A DNA stretch of 64,000 bases, from positions 682,001-746,000 of the forward strand of contig KQ964257.1 of the NCBI GenBank assembly GCA_001566295.1. Direction: 5' to 3'. Of the stretch, positions 11,432 to 23,000 are shown in pieces (within the stretch, counting starts at the first letter, position 1; the number at the start of each line of letters is the position of its first letter). A program made the position numbers and the translations under genes. This stretch comes from Microdochium bolleyi (lineage: Eukaryota > Ascomycota > Sordariomycetes > Xylariales > Microdochiaceae). The notes below the pieces were generated by a model that was not told where the DNA came from, did no database searches, and saw only the letters and a list, made by a program, of their open reading frames with translations.

Positions 11432-13406
11432 TCAGAGGACGGTCCCCTTGACCTGGCTGGACCCGCTGACACTGACGTCCCGCCAGACCACGACGGCCGC
11501 GATCTCGAACAGCGAGACGAGCGCGCCTGTGATGCACATGCGCACCTGCGCGAGGTCATACGCGGCGATGACGGCGGCCCGGATCGGGTGGCCCATCGGG
11601 TAGCTGAGCTGCTTGGCCAGGTCGGCCGCGATGGCCGCGCGCTCCGGGGCGGAGAGCTGCGGGAGGAACTCGGCGAGGGCGTTGGGAAGGGTGCTGTTCC
11701 AGATGGCGCCGCTGAGGGAGCTGCCCATCGCGGAGCCGACGTACGACGCGAGGGACAGCAGGGCGAGGACCGACGCCAGCTGCCCGTGGTTCGCGACCGA
11801 CATGACCGCCATCTGGCAGCAGATGACGAGCGAGGAGCCGCCGATGGTGATGAGTACCTGCACGGCGACGAGCCAGCCTAGGTGCGTGTCCGGGCGGCGC
11901 ACGAGGATCATGGCGATGCCGCCAAGGATGTGCACGGGGAGGGCAGCCCAGGCGATCCACTTGAAGCGGTCGGAGCGACGGATTAGATATCCCACCACGC
12001 CAGCCCAGATGCACGAGCCGAGCCCGTAGATGTGACCGATGTAGCCAGCCTCGGTGATGCTGAGGTCGTGGACAACCTGGAGGTAGGATGTGTAGTAGCC
12101 GTCCCAGGAGAAGTAGGCGATGAAGATGACAATCTGGAGCAAGCACGCGCCCGCGACGTTGCGGGAGAATAACAGGGAGAAGTCGAGTACCGGCCTCCTC
12201 GCTTGTCGTTCGTGCATCGCAAACATGGCCATGAAGATGAAGCCTGTGGTGACGAGGAAGGCGTTTGTGTGGAAGTCCTCGCTGCTCGTCGAGCCGACCA
12301 GCGAGAATGGGACGAGGATCAGAGTCAAGCCGAAGGTGATGAGGACGATTCCAAAAGCTATATGAATACAGAGTTAGAGAATGTTCCCCTCAGGTAGTTG
12401 AATGGTGAATTCTTACCGTCGTTGTCCTGGAGGACTTTTGACAGCCTCTTTGCCGTCCATCGCTCTGTCTTCGGTCCTGCAACGAGCAGTCCACGAGCTT
12501 TCGCTTTTTGGACATTGCCCAGCAAAATGGCCAGCACGGGTATTGACATGATGACGAAAAGCAGTGCTGACGACACAAACGCCCAGCGCCAGGTACTATA
12601 GGTGTAGAAGAGCTTCGCAAGGATGGGCCCGATAAAGGTCGTGAGCAGTGCTGGCGAGGCGTTGAACGCGAATGCGATGGATCGGTTCTTGAGGGACGAC
12701 GTGTCGGCAACAATGATGTCGAGAACATAAGAGAAACCGCTGATACCGATTTGGTAAACGACCTAGAGAGATCAGCGAAATTGTTTGTGGAAATCATGCA
12801 GGCTTTAAAGGTAAGTCTCCTTACCTCGGACGCCGCGTATTGCTTCACATTGGAGCTGAGAGCCATGAGGATGAGGCCAGTGGTGGCAAGGAAAATCATG
12901 GCGGCCAGGCCTTGGGGTCGGCCCCAGCTATCAATCATGCGAGCGACAGGAAGCTTGAAGACTCCAGACATCACTGACGCCACGATCCCGATCGTGGGGA
13001 TCAGAGAATGTGATGAGAATTCGCTGACGACATAAGGCATGAGGTTGGACATGATCTGCCATTGCAACGTGTTTGCGAACGAGCACATGAAGATGCTGCA
13101 TGGCAGTCAGCATCGAGTTGATCTCGTTAAGAGCGAGACCATGACGGCGAGGTTGACCTACAAGCAGTACGCGAGAATGAGAGCACTCTTGGTCCATACC
13201 AGGTTGACTGCATCGGCCTGCTGCACGCCATCTGGGGAGTCCAGGTCGAGTTCATCTTGGGCCGGCCCTATGTCTACGTGACAGTCGCCCTTGTCGCTCG
13301 TGGATGACAGAGATCCGTATGAAGGAGGAGGGCATTCTGCGATGCCAGTGCTGGATGTCGAGCCGTTTCCGAGCAGTGGCTCTCGCGCATATTCGTTTGT
13401 CGACAT
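11432..13406 (-). CDS. Siderophore-iron MFS transporter (SIT/Mir family)
   Basis: Predicted 14-helix proton symporter importing ferric siderophores, of the ARN/SIT/Mir family. Four exons (13406-13162, 13095-12825, 12762-12417, 12357-11432; introns 66, 62 and 59 bp) give 595 residues. Joins restore family-typical sequence: LAYCF-IFMCSFANTLQWQIM, YAASEV-VYQIGISGFSYV and QDND-AFGIVLITFGLTLIL. The N-terminal 75 residues are hydrophilic, acidic and cytosolic, as usual for the family. The helix-2 region with SNLMPYVVSEFSSHSL and the MFS motif-A equivalent ARMIDSWGRPQG are well kept. It is divergent from the ABC transporter across a 2.2 kb spacer with two iron-GATA sites, which suggests induction on iron starvation. 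Family is firm; which siderophore it carries cannot be told. Confidence 0.93.
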
Positions 13407-14751
13407 TGCATCTACGCCGTTCTCGATATGATGCGTGAGAGGTCAGCTCCCAGGCTGTAAGAGTAGCATCAAGTTCACGAAAGGGGCTCGAGGAGCACGG
13501 GACGGGACGGGACGGACGAGGTGCCGGGGTTATTATGAATGTCACATTACGACGCGGACGAAACACCATCAGCAGACAAGGCTGACGAGGGCATGGCCAA
13601 CATGGGAGTAGGGCCACTGTCAGCTGATTGTGCCGAGCGCCCGCCCGCGCTTCGCAGCCAGCCATGTCGTCGCAAGGCCGCAGGACTGCAGGCCCTGCTT
13701 GACGCAGTCGATCGCCGTGCCTGGAGTGATGGCCGATGATTGGCAAGCTGCGGCAGGCAGGAGATGGAGCTGGCGGGCTGAGTTGCCTGAAGGGTGAGTC
13801 AGGTGGGCAATGCAGGGATGGGTGCCGTGCCCATCATGCGTTGTCCGATACCTGCGCCCACTAAAAAGCAAACCACAATGGGAAACAGGGCGAGCAAGTC
13901 GATTGCCATCAATGCTGCAGGCCGGCGAGGGGCTGGAGATGGAGTGCAGCACGCACTGAAGAGCCGCGATGGTGCGCAGGTGAGGGCAGGTCGACGGGTC
14001 ACTCTGGCGGTGACAATCACTGGCTGGCCTAGCCTTGATGCCTGAAGATGGCGGGGTGAGGACGCTGCTGCGGGCCGTGGCTCCCTGCGCATGAAACACC
14101 ACGCCGATTGTCAAACAGGCACTTTCCAGGCCAGAGATGACAACCGCGATGTCTGGACACAGCAGGCCGCTTCTAAGCGTGCTTCCTCGGCCATGAAGGC
14201 GATCTCGCGTCGCAGCCTCGGACGGGCTTCCAGTCTTGCGCACGACAGCACTGCGTCCCCTTCGGATTCTGAGAGCGCGACACAACGCTGCCACCAACCC
14301 CGCAGCCGCCCAGTGGATCGAGCACAACCCGCCCAACCTCTCCACCAGCCGCTTCCTGAAATGCTCAACCTCGCTGCCGATGTTCTGGACAGCGGGAAAC
14401 AGCATAGGTCTGTGGACATGTTGATGTAGTGCTGCATACTTTGGAACAGCACACACCAAAGCAACAAGCACACCGAAGCAAGATCCTCACGACTTGTCCC
14501 GGGGTGGAAGCCAGTCTTTCCGACGGGAGACAGACCAGCCCCGTGACGTCGTCGTCGCAGACTAGGGCCGCGCCACGACGCATGACCGCCCACTGGGCCC
14601 CAAGCCGCTTGCGCCATCGCACAACACTGTGGGAGTGGAGGCCAGCACGAACCTCGACAAGTCTCGGACAGTCGAAGCAATCCTCAGCGACCTTGCGTAT
14701 CCAGAGGAGCTTGCACTCGAAGCCGTGGAGCTTGCCAAGAGGAATGGTGCC

Positions 14752-14760
14752 ATCTGATAA
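14752..14760 (+). promoter_or_regulatory. Iron-GATA repressor site (ATCTGATAA)
   Basis: Perfect ATCWGATAA match, 814 bp upstream of the ABC transporter start and about 1.35 kb upstream of the siderophore transporter start. It overlaps the stop codon of a doubtful exon-like frame. The match is seen; function is inferred. Confidence 0.5.
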
Positions 14761-14937
14761 TTACGCAGTGCTCCGTGCCTCGCGTGCTTGAGCAGTTGGT
14801 CGAGCCGAGCCGACGCCTGCCCGCCAAGCTCGTGCTGGAGATCTGCGGGTGGTGCGTCGGAACGTGCGGTTTCCTGCGGGCTTTGCCCGTTACAGGCACC
14901 CCTCCGCCCACCTCCGCGGCCAGCGATGGACTCAATC

Positions 14938-14946
14938 TTATCAGAT
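14938..14946 (-). promoter_or_regulatory. Iron-GATA repressor site (ATCTGATAA, minus strand)
   Basis: Perfect ATCWGATAA match on the minus strand, 628 bp upstream of the ABC transporter start. It sits in the 15-base string GGATCTGATAAGATT (14934-14948, minus), identical to the string at 10401-10415. Confidence 0.55.
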
Positions 14947-15573
14947 CCTGCCAGGCTCCGCATCACCACGCTAGCGTCGCCCATCCTTGCCCCAGGTCCC
15001 TCGACTTTTCTGCCCTTCGCCCGTCCGAAGCCGCTCCGCCCCGGGACCGGGGGGGCCTTCTCGGTGTCCACCAGAGGGCTCCCGAGGTCACTGCTTTGCG
15101 TGCTTTGCAGAAGAAGACAGGACAATGGAAAGTAACAGTCATTGCTCAGGAGCTGAAGCCGAAAGCGGCATCAAGTTCGAGTCGAGCGGAGCACGCAGTG
15201 CGTGTCCTCCCCGCTCAGTCTAGAGGTGTCCTACTGCACGATGATGCCGTCTTGGAGCATAGCCAGCGGCAGTTCCCACCAGAGACGGACAGCCATACGA
15301 CGGTAATCAATCTCGATCCACCTCACAAGCAGTAGCCCCTTGGCGTGGCCCTGACCCTTCCCGCACCCGTGGCCGTTGCTGCTCCTTCGGTGGACCCTGC
15401 TTTCTGTCGAGGGTTGTCCTAGACTCGGCACCCCGAATGAAAATCTTCAGCACGCACGTCTGACTTTACGCTTCACCTGCTACTCGGCGACGCGCATCTT
15501 CTCGCTCTTCTTAGGGCATGACTATGTGTTGAAGAGGCCCGTCACCAATCAGGCACGCCTCGAAACCTGCAAG

Positions 15574-18500
15574 ATGAGCGGACAATCCGAGTCGTCTCCG
15601 ACTGGCCAGCCTCAGGTTGGTGAGAAGCCCCAGAACCCTTCTGAGAACAACGACGGGGTCATGGCTGTGGCCGACAGCAATGCAACCAAGGTTTCGAAGA
15701 AGGAGCCGTCGAGAGTCTCCCAGGTAAGTCAGGCATTGTGTTGTACGCAAGCACGAGAATCTTCTGACTGACTGGCCACAAGACGCTGCGTGGTCTCTTC
15801 CGATACTTCCGTCTTTTGACCTACGGCGAGCCAACCAATACCGATATTGCACTGTTAATCGGTGGTACCGTTTTTGCGATTATCGCCGGCATACCATTCC
15901 CACTCCTCGGAGTTCTCCTCGGTCAAGTCATCGACGATCTCAATGCCGCAACCTGTGGGATCAATGCGTCGGCTGCACCGTCGCCAGAGCTCCAGCAGTC
16001 GACCAACCAGAAGATCATCTACGTTGTGGTGGTCGGCCTGGTGCAGTTCACCTGCGTCTACGTCCACACAACCTGCTGGTGCCTTTTTGGCGATCGGCTC
16101 GCCCATCGGCTGAGAGAGAAATACTTCCGCTCCATTCTCCGCCAAGAGGTATCATATTTCGACAAGCTTCCTGCCGGCGAAGTTTCCTCACGGCTGAGCG
16201 CAGACATTGCGACAATCAAAAGTGGTACATCTGAGAAGGTCGGCACGTATATCGGCGTCTCGTCCATGTTCGTCACGGCGTACATTATCGCCTTCATCAA
16301 GGATGCCCGACTGGCTGGCATGCTTCTCTTTCTCTTGCCTGCTTTCATGCTCATGACCTGGGTCGGTGGTCACTTTGTGTCCAAGCATGCCACGTCAGCC
16401 TCGGAGTCTCTTGCAGGAGCCTCATCCGTGGCCATGGAGTCTCTATCAAACGTAATGGTAGTCCACGCGTTCCGGGCCAACGACCGCCTCGAGTCAAAGT
16501 TCGCTTCCAGCTTAGAAGGCGCTAAGACTCACGGCATCAAGAAGGCCACCGCGGCTGCCTTCCAGTCTGGCCTGTTGTACTTCCTTGCCTTCTCGGCAAG
16601 CGCTCTGGCCTACTGGAAAGCCGGCCAGACGATCGCAGACACCGTGGCTGGTTTCGGATCGGGCAACTCGGTCGGAAATACCTATACGGTCATATTCCTA
16701 CTGGTCGATGGTAAGCCTCATCTTAATCCTCAATAGCCAGCATCCTGCATACTGACGAAGCCATCACAGCATCTCTCATCCTTAGCCAGATTTCACCCTT
16801 CCTCCAGTTCTTTGCGTCGGCTTCAGGTGCCCTTGAGAAGCTCGAAGCCGATATGGACCGACCTTCACAGATCGACGGCACTGCCGACAGCCAAAGTGAC
16901 AAGATCGAAAACTTTACCGGGGCAGTCCGTCTTGAAAAAGTTCACTTCAACTATCCCTCAAGGCCAGACGTCAAGGTTATCCAGGACGTCACTCTTGATT
17001 TTCAAGCAGGACAGCATACAGCCATTGTGGGTCTCTCTGGAAGCGGAAAGTCTACGATCGCAGGCCTAGTTACCCGCTTGTATGATCCTCTCGAGGGTTC
17101 GGTCAGCATCGATGGGCACGATCTCAAGAACGTCAATGTCAGACACCTGCGTAGCTTCATCGGACTCGTTCAACAGGACCCACTCCTCTTGGATAGATCT
17201 CTTCTTGAGAACATCGCACTGGGCCTGGTCAACTCGAGTCGGCCCGAGCACGACGCACTGCAAAAGACGCTTCTCGGCACTCAGTTGGAAAAAATTGCCG
17301 AAGCCGTTCGCTCCGGGAAGGATCTCGAAGAAGCGGCACGCGAGGCTGGTCCTGAAGCCCTCGATATCGTCCGCTTGGTTCAGCATGCTGCCGACCTGGC
17401 GGACGCCGACATCTTCCTTGGCAACCTTGAGTTCGGTTTTGGCACTCTCGTTGGCTCTAATGGTGATCTCCTCAGTGGCGGTCAAAAGCAACGAGTTGCA
17501 TTGGCTCGTGCTTTAGTCAAAGACCCCAACATTCTTGTCCTCGACGAAGCCACTTCCTCCTTGGATTCAGCCAGCGAGCTGCGCATCCAAAGTGCCATTG
17601 AGAATGCCACCAAGGGTCGGACTGTCATCTCGATTGCCCATCGCTTGGCGACAGTTCGCAACGCAGACAAGATTGTCGTGATGCGAAACGGGAAGGTTAT
17701 CGAGCAGGGTTCTCACTTTGAGCTCCTGGCCAAGGACGCCGATTATGCAGCGCTCGTCCGCCTCCAATCTATCGGCTCCGAGACTTCCAGCACCACGACT
17801 GCCAGAAACTCAAAGAGCCTGGATTTTGATCCCGAAAAGGTCGCGCATGCTCTCAAGGTTAGATCGAATGCCAGCAATGAGAAGGAGACGTCTCCCGCTC
17901 CGGAGGACAAGCCCGCCTCGGAAAAGGACGATGAGACGACAACGCCCCGCCCCGCTTGGCAGTCGATCAAGAGCATGGGCTCAATCTCGCGGCCATATGT
18001 GTTGTGGATAGTTGTCGCTATGCTCGCGGCAGCTGTCGTGGGTGGCACTTACTCTGGCTCGGCTGTCATTTTCGGCAACATCATTGGTGCATTAAGCCCT
18101 TGCAACACTCCCGACGCGATCCGTATGGCGGGAAGCTTCTTTGGTCTCATGTTCTTTGTCCTCGCCGTTGTCGAGTTCTTTGCCAACGGCATCAGCTGGT
18201 CATTCTTTGGTGCGGTTGCAGAGAGGGTCCTATACAAGATCCGCATCCTGACGTTCCGCTCACTGTTCGAGCAAGACCTTCAGTGGCATCAGTCCAAGGG
18301 CAGAACACCCTCCGGACTGTTGACCTTCTTGACTACTGACTCTGCGTCGATTGGTGCACTTACTGGGTCGATCATTGGAACTATCTTTTCCATCGCTATC
18401 AACTTCCTCGCTGCCATCATCCTATCCCACGTGGTCGCCTGGAAAATCGCAATCGTATGTCTGGCAACCGTCCCGCTGATGCTCGGTGCTGGCATGCTGC

Positions 18501-19759
18501 AGATGGTCGTCCAATCCCGCTTCAACGAGCGACACGAGAAGGCCTTTGAAAAGTCCGTCGGTATCACGGTCGAAGCGGTCAACTCTATCAAGACAGTTGC
18601 CGCGCTCTCTATCGAGCACGAGGTCATGAACACCTATCGCCGTGCTCTGGATGCGCCGCGCAAGGAGTTCACCCGCTCTAGCATCTACTCCAACTTCTAC
18701 CTGGCCATCGCCTTCAGTATGAACAACTTCATCTACGCGCTGCTCTACTGGTGGGGCTCGACGCTCATTGGCCGCGGCGAGTACACGCAGACGCAGTTCT
18801 TCATCGTCCTCATTGCCCTGCTCGTAAGCGCTCAGCTTTGGGGCTCCGTCTTCACCCTCTCGGCAGAGGTTACACGAGCCGGCCGCGCTGTGGGCCGCAT
18901 CTTCGATCTGATCGATCTTGGCTCAACCAAGTCATGGAACAGCAAAAACCTTCAGCCACGCGACACCGAGGCGGCGGTCGAGTCGAAGCGTGCGGCTGGT
19001 ACAGTCGGCGGCGGCATGCCAGTCAAGTTCAACAACGTGCACTTCTCCTACCCTGCTCGGCCAGGCCGCGAGGTCCTCAAGGGTCTCGACCTCGACATCC
19101 GCGCAGGCCAGTTCTGCGCACTCGTCGGTCCCAGCGGTGCGGGCAAGTCGACCATCGTCTCCCTGCTCGAGCGCATGTATCAAGTCTCCTCCGGCAGCAT
19201 CGAGGTTGACGGGTTAGACGTTACTGCCAAGTCGGAGCCGCTCTTCCGCGACGACATTGGTCTGGTCCCCCAGGACAGCGTGCTGTTCGAGGGCACGATC
19301 AGGTTCAACATTGCGCTCGGTGGCCGCCCCGGCACTGAGCCGACGGATGCCGAGATCGAGCAGGCCTGCAAGCTTGCCAACATCCATGAGACTATCGTCG
19401 CCTTGCCGCAGGGTTACGATACCAACGTGGGTCCTAACGGCGGACAGCTCTCCGGCGGTCAGCGGCAGCGACTTTCCATCGCCCGCGCGCTCGTGCGCCG
19501 GCCGCGGATGCTGCTGCTCGACGAGTCGACGAGCGCGCTGGACGCCGAGTCCGAGAGGCTGCTGCAGGACGGGTTGGAGAAGGCAGCGCGGGGCATCACC
19601 GTTGTTGCGATTGCGCACCGCCTGCACACGATCCGCCGTGCTGATGTTATTTTCCTGGTCGAGGACGGTCGGTGTGTGGACCGCGGCTCGCACGAGGAGC
19701 TGCTGGAGCGTAGTGAGAGTTATCGGGTCAATGTCATGCATCAGACTCTGGACGGGTGA
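15574..19759 (+). CDS. Full-length ABCB-type ABC transporter (MDR/Pgp-like)
   Basis: ATP-driven exporter with the layout (TMD-NBD) twice. Exons 15574-15723, 15783-16710 and 16770-19759 (two 59 bp introns) give 1355 residues, normal for fungal Pgp-like transporters. NBD1 has Walker A GLSGSGKST, signature LSGGQKQR and Walker B ILVLDEATS. NBD2 has Walker A GPSGAGKST, signature LSGGQRQR and Walker B MLLLDESTS. Both D-loops and H-loop histidines (IAHRL) are present, so both ATP sites look functional. The first TMD begins after about 75 hydrophilic residues, and the linker (about residues 705-780) is charged. It is divergent from the siderophore transporter. In Aspergillus fumigatus an ABC transporter of this class (SitT) sits beside MirD in a siderophore cluster, so a similar role is possible. 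General drug efflux or a-factor-like export are alternatives. Confidence 0.93.
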
Positions 19760-20095
19760 GGAGGAAGTGGTCCGCTCGTCACGAGATGCAGAAGAGTCGA
19801 GTATGTGGCTGGGCAAAAATAAAAGTGAAAGTGAAAGTAGCTTGTATAATTAATCGACAGTTTTTGAATAGCATGTGCGAAAATCATGGGTATTAACATT
19901 AAAAATTTGGGTTAAGTTATGTCCTCTGGGTTTTTGTTGACGTGCCATCATCCTCATATTTATCCATGTCTCGCGCCTGCACGGCTCCAGCAGACCAGAC
20001 ACACAAGGTCCTCGGTTGAAGGAAAAGCACGTGAATATCCTCTTGCGCGCGCCATGTTTGACAGCCAAGTACATTACACAAGAGCGAATCATAAT
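19760..20095. other. Convergent 3' region
   Basis: AT-rich spacer between the stop codons of the ABC transporter (plus) and the ArAE-type protein (minus). It should hold both polyadenylation regions. No gene is seen. Confidence 0.55.
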
Positions 20096-23000
20096 TCAGT
20101 CATTCTTGCCCTTCTCCCCCGACCCCGCTCCGCGACCCCCGACGATCGTGCTGCTCCCATCACCACTGCTGCTACTCTCGTTCCCGCGCCCTTCACGCTC
20201 GAGTATCCCCTTACCACCACCACCACCATTGACTTCGAAGCTAAAGTCCACCATGCCCACCAGCTCCCCGACATCGCCTGCCAGGCCCGCGAGGTCGTCG
20301 CAGATGAGCGTCGAGCAGACCTGCAGCACCGCGAATTCGGCGTACCCGGCGTCCATCATATGCCGCGCGTCGAGCAGCTCCAGGCCTTTGCGGTTCCCGT
20401 CGCTGTCCTGCATGTCCTCGAGCATCCTCGTCAGCGCGTAGGGTTTCGGCAGGGGCAGGTTGGGCGGCAGCGCGTGGCCCGAGTCGAGCGCGTTGGAGAG
20501 CAGGACGAGCGTGCAGATGATTGTGTCCTGGGTCGGGTTCGTCGATGAGAGCAGTCGGCGGATCGCGCGGACCCAGCTGCCCTCGGTTCTTCTGCCGGAT
20601 CCTCTTCGTCCTCCTTCTTGTTCTTCCTGTTCTTGTTCGGAGGTCGTGCCCGAGCCCACGCCCCGCCTGTCGGGGGATATGCACGGGTGCGTATCGATGG
20701 TGTGCTCGATGAGCGTGATGTAGCTGTTGATCCGCATCGCCCGCATGATGACGTCCTCGTACACCTCGCGCGGGAACTCGCCGCCGATCGTGGGCTCCCA
20801 GCGCTGGAACTCGGCGTGCTGCCGCAGGCTCGGCAGGAGCAGCATCAGCTTGCCGCTCAGCTGGCGCTGCTGCTTGGCCAGCGCGTGCGCGAGAGTGCCC
20901 TTTTTCTGGCTCGAGCCCGCGACGTCGACGACCTCTTCGTCGAGGGTGACACGCATCTTCTCCTTCATGACGCCAAAGTACTTGGCAAGCAGGAAGAGCG
21001 TCGCCGCGAGGTCCTGCCGCAGCCAGGTCCGGTCCGTCTGCGGGGAGGGGAAGATTGTCCAGAGGAAGGCGACGAAGCAGCCGCCCGCTACCGTGGCGAG
21101 GCGGTAGGGTGCTAGTTCGTAGATGCTGCGGACGGGTAATGACGTGTGAGTTTTTCCCAAGTACTGGACGGAGGTTGAACTTCACTTTGACAAGGGATAA
21201 CTCACGGGTAGTACGGCTGCCCTGTCCGCTCCGCCACCGCGAGGCCGAGCTTGGCTGTCTGCAGCTCATAGCCGATGATCATGACGTGCGTGACGATGCA
21301 GATGATGGACGCCTGGATGAAGGCTGGGTACTTGAAAAAGAAAATGTACTCGACAGCGAGGAAGAGGAAGAGGAAAACGAGCACACCCGGCGTCCGCCCG
21401 TCGACGATGTAGTAGTTGACAATGGAGAGCACCATTGCGACCACAGTGCCGCCGACGCGACAGAGGAAGCCGTGTATCGACTGGCCGGACGCTGTTTGTG
21501 GAATCCACTGTTAGTCAAAAGGTGATTTCGCCACAGAGGAGGCAAGGACGATGGCCTGGGTAGGCCTGCAACACAAAAGTACTCACTCTGCGTCATGGCC
21601 AGGGCGACCATGATCATGGCCCACACGAGCCGCTGCTGTTGGAAGAAGACATGCGAATCCTCGAGAAACGCGACAATGCCGATCGTCATGGTCGCGCACG
21701 CCACGCGCAGCCCAAAAGCGGACTCCCTAGACGAGACCACCTTCGACACCGAACGCAGCACGTTTCCAGCCTTCTGCCACGACGTGGTCGGCGGCCGGTG
21801 CTCCGGGTCGCGCTTGGAGAAGCCGCTGCCCGTGTAGACGACCGCGAGGCCCGGGTCGAACAGGTCGGCGTTCTGGTCCTGCGAGCGGTCCTTGTTCTCG
21901 AGGACGCCCGTGATCCACTGCTTCAGGCGCTTGGCCTTCGGCACGACAATGTGGTTCTTCGCCAGGCTGCCGTCCTCGAGGCGGTTGTCGGCGTACTCGA
22001 CGAGCTTGAGGACCGCCACGCCCGCGGCCTGCATCAGCGTTTCAATGTATAGCAGGACAAACAACTGCTGGCGCTCGTGCTTGTGCTTCACCTCGTCCTG
22101 GGAGAATATGGCAATGTCCTCCAAGTTATCGTGCGCGAGGCCGTTCTCGCGCGCCCAAGCCACCAGGATCTCCTTGCGTACCGTGTGGAAGACCTGGACT
22201 TTTGTCCTGAGGACGTTGGCGAAGCCGCCGTCTCCCGGGTTGACCAAGTTGGCCTTTGCCGCCTCGACATCGACATCCGCCCGGTTCTTCCTGCCCTTGT
22301 CCTTGCTCTTCTTCGCGGCGTCCTTCGGCTTGGGCAGCAGCTCGAGCACCACGCCCGCGTGCTCGAGCCCCTGGTCGATGGCCTCGGCCAGGATGCGGAA
22401 CGGCTCATGGAGCTGCTGCATGACGCCGTTCCACACGCGCTTCTCCTCCAGCTTGTCCGCCAGCAGGTCCAGGTCGGTGTTCTCGTCCGTGACCCACCCG
22501 CGCTTCTCGGCGATGCGCTGGAAGATATCAATGATGGTGCCGATGCCCGTCGTCGCGATGACAATCTCCCGCAGGATGACCGTGATGTGCTTGAAGTGTT
22601 TCGGCTGCAGCTTGCCCCACGCCACCTCACGCTGCGCGAAGGGCAGGTCGACCTGGATCTTGCCCATGAGCTCGCGGATCTTGAAGATGGTCTGCTTGAC
22701 GGCCTCGGCCTCGGCGTGGGAGTTTGGTGCCGTGTTCTTCTCCTTGTTCTTGCCGTCCTCCTTCTTGCTCCGGCCGAATATATTCCTCTTGCTCTTCTTC
22801 TTGCTGGCAGCATCCTCGAGCCCCGTCGCCGCGCTCAGGTACGCGGGCACGGCAAACATGTCCTCTTTCTCCAGGCTCTCGAGGTACGCCTTCTCCTGCT
22901 TGACAATGCCCCTAAGCAGCATCAGCAGGCCCTTGAGCTGGCCGGACGCGACCATGCGGCTCGAGGTGGGCAGGATGAGGAGGCTGACGCCGAGCGCGAG

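Larger units (their letters stand above)
13407..15573. other. Divergent promoter region between siderophore and ABC transporters
   Basis: A 2.2 kb spacer between two divergently transcribed transporter genes. It carries two ATCTGATAA sites. No gene could be assembled, though a plus-strand stretch at about 14566-14757 reads like a terminal exon (RTVEAILSDLAYPEELALEA, then a stop), and a minus-strand stretch near 14270-14400 also looks protein-like. These may be remnants, exons of an unrecognised small gene, or chance. Confidence 0.45.

Noticed and set aside
13620..14471. 283-codon minus-strand open frame in the transporter spacer
   Set aside because: No domain and overlapping equally long frames on the other strand. 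Parts are kept only as a low-interest observation.
21266..21508. Separate small minus-strand gene within the ArAE locus
   Set aside because: It is an alternative frame over the second exon; the spliced join to the flanking exons explains the coding signal.
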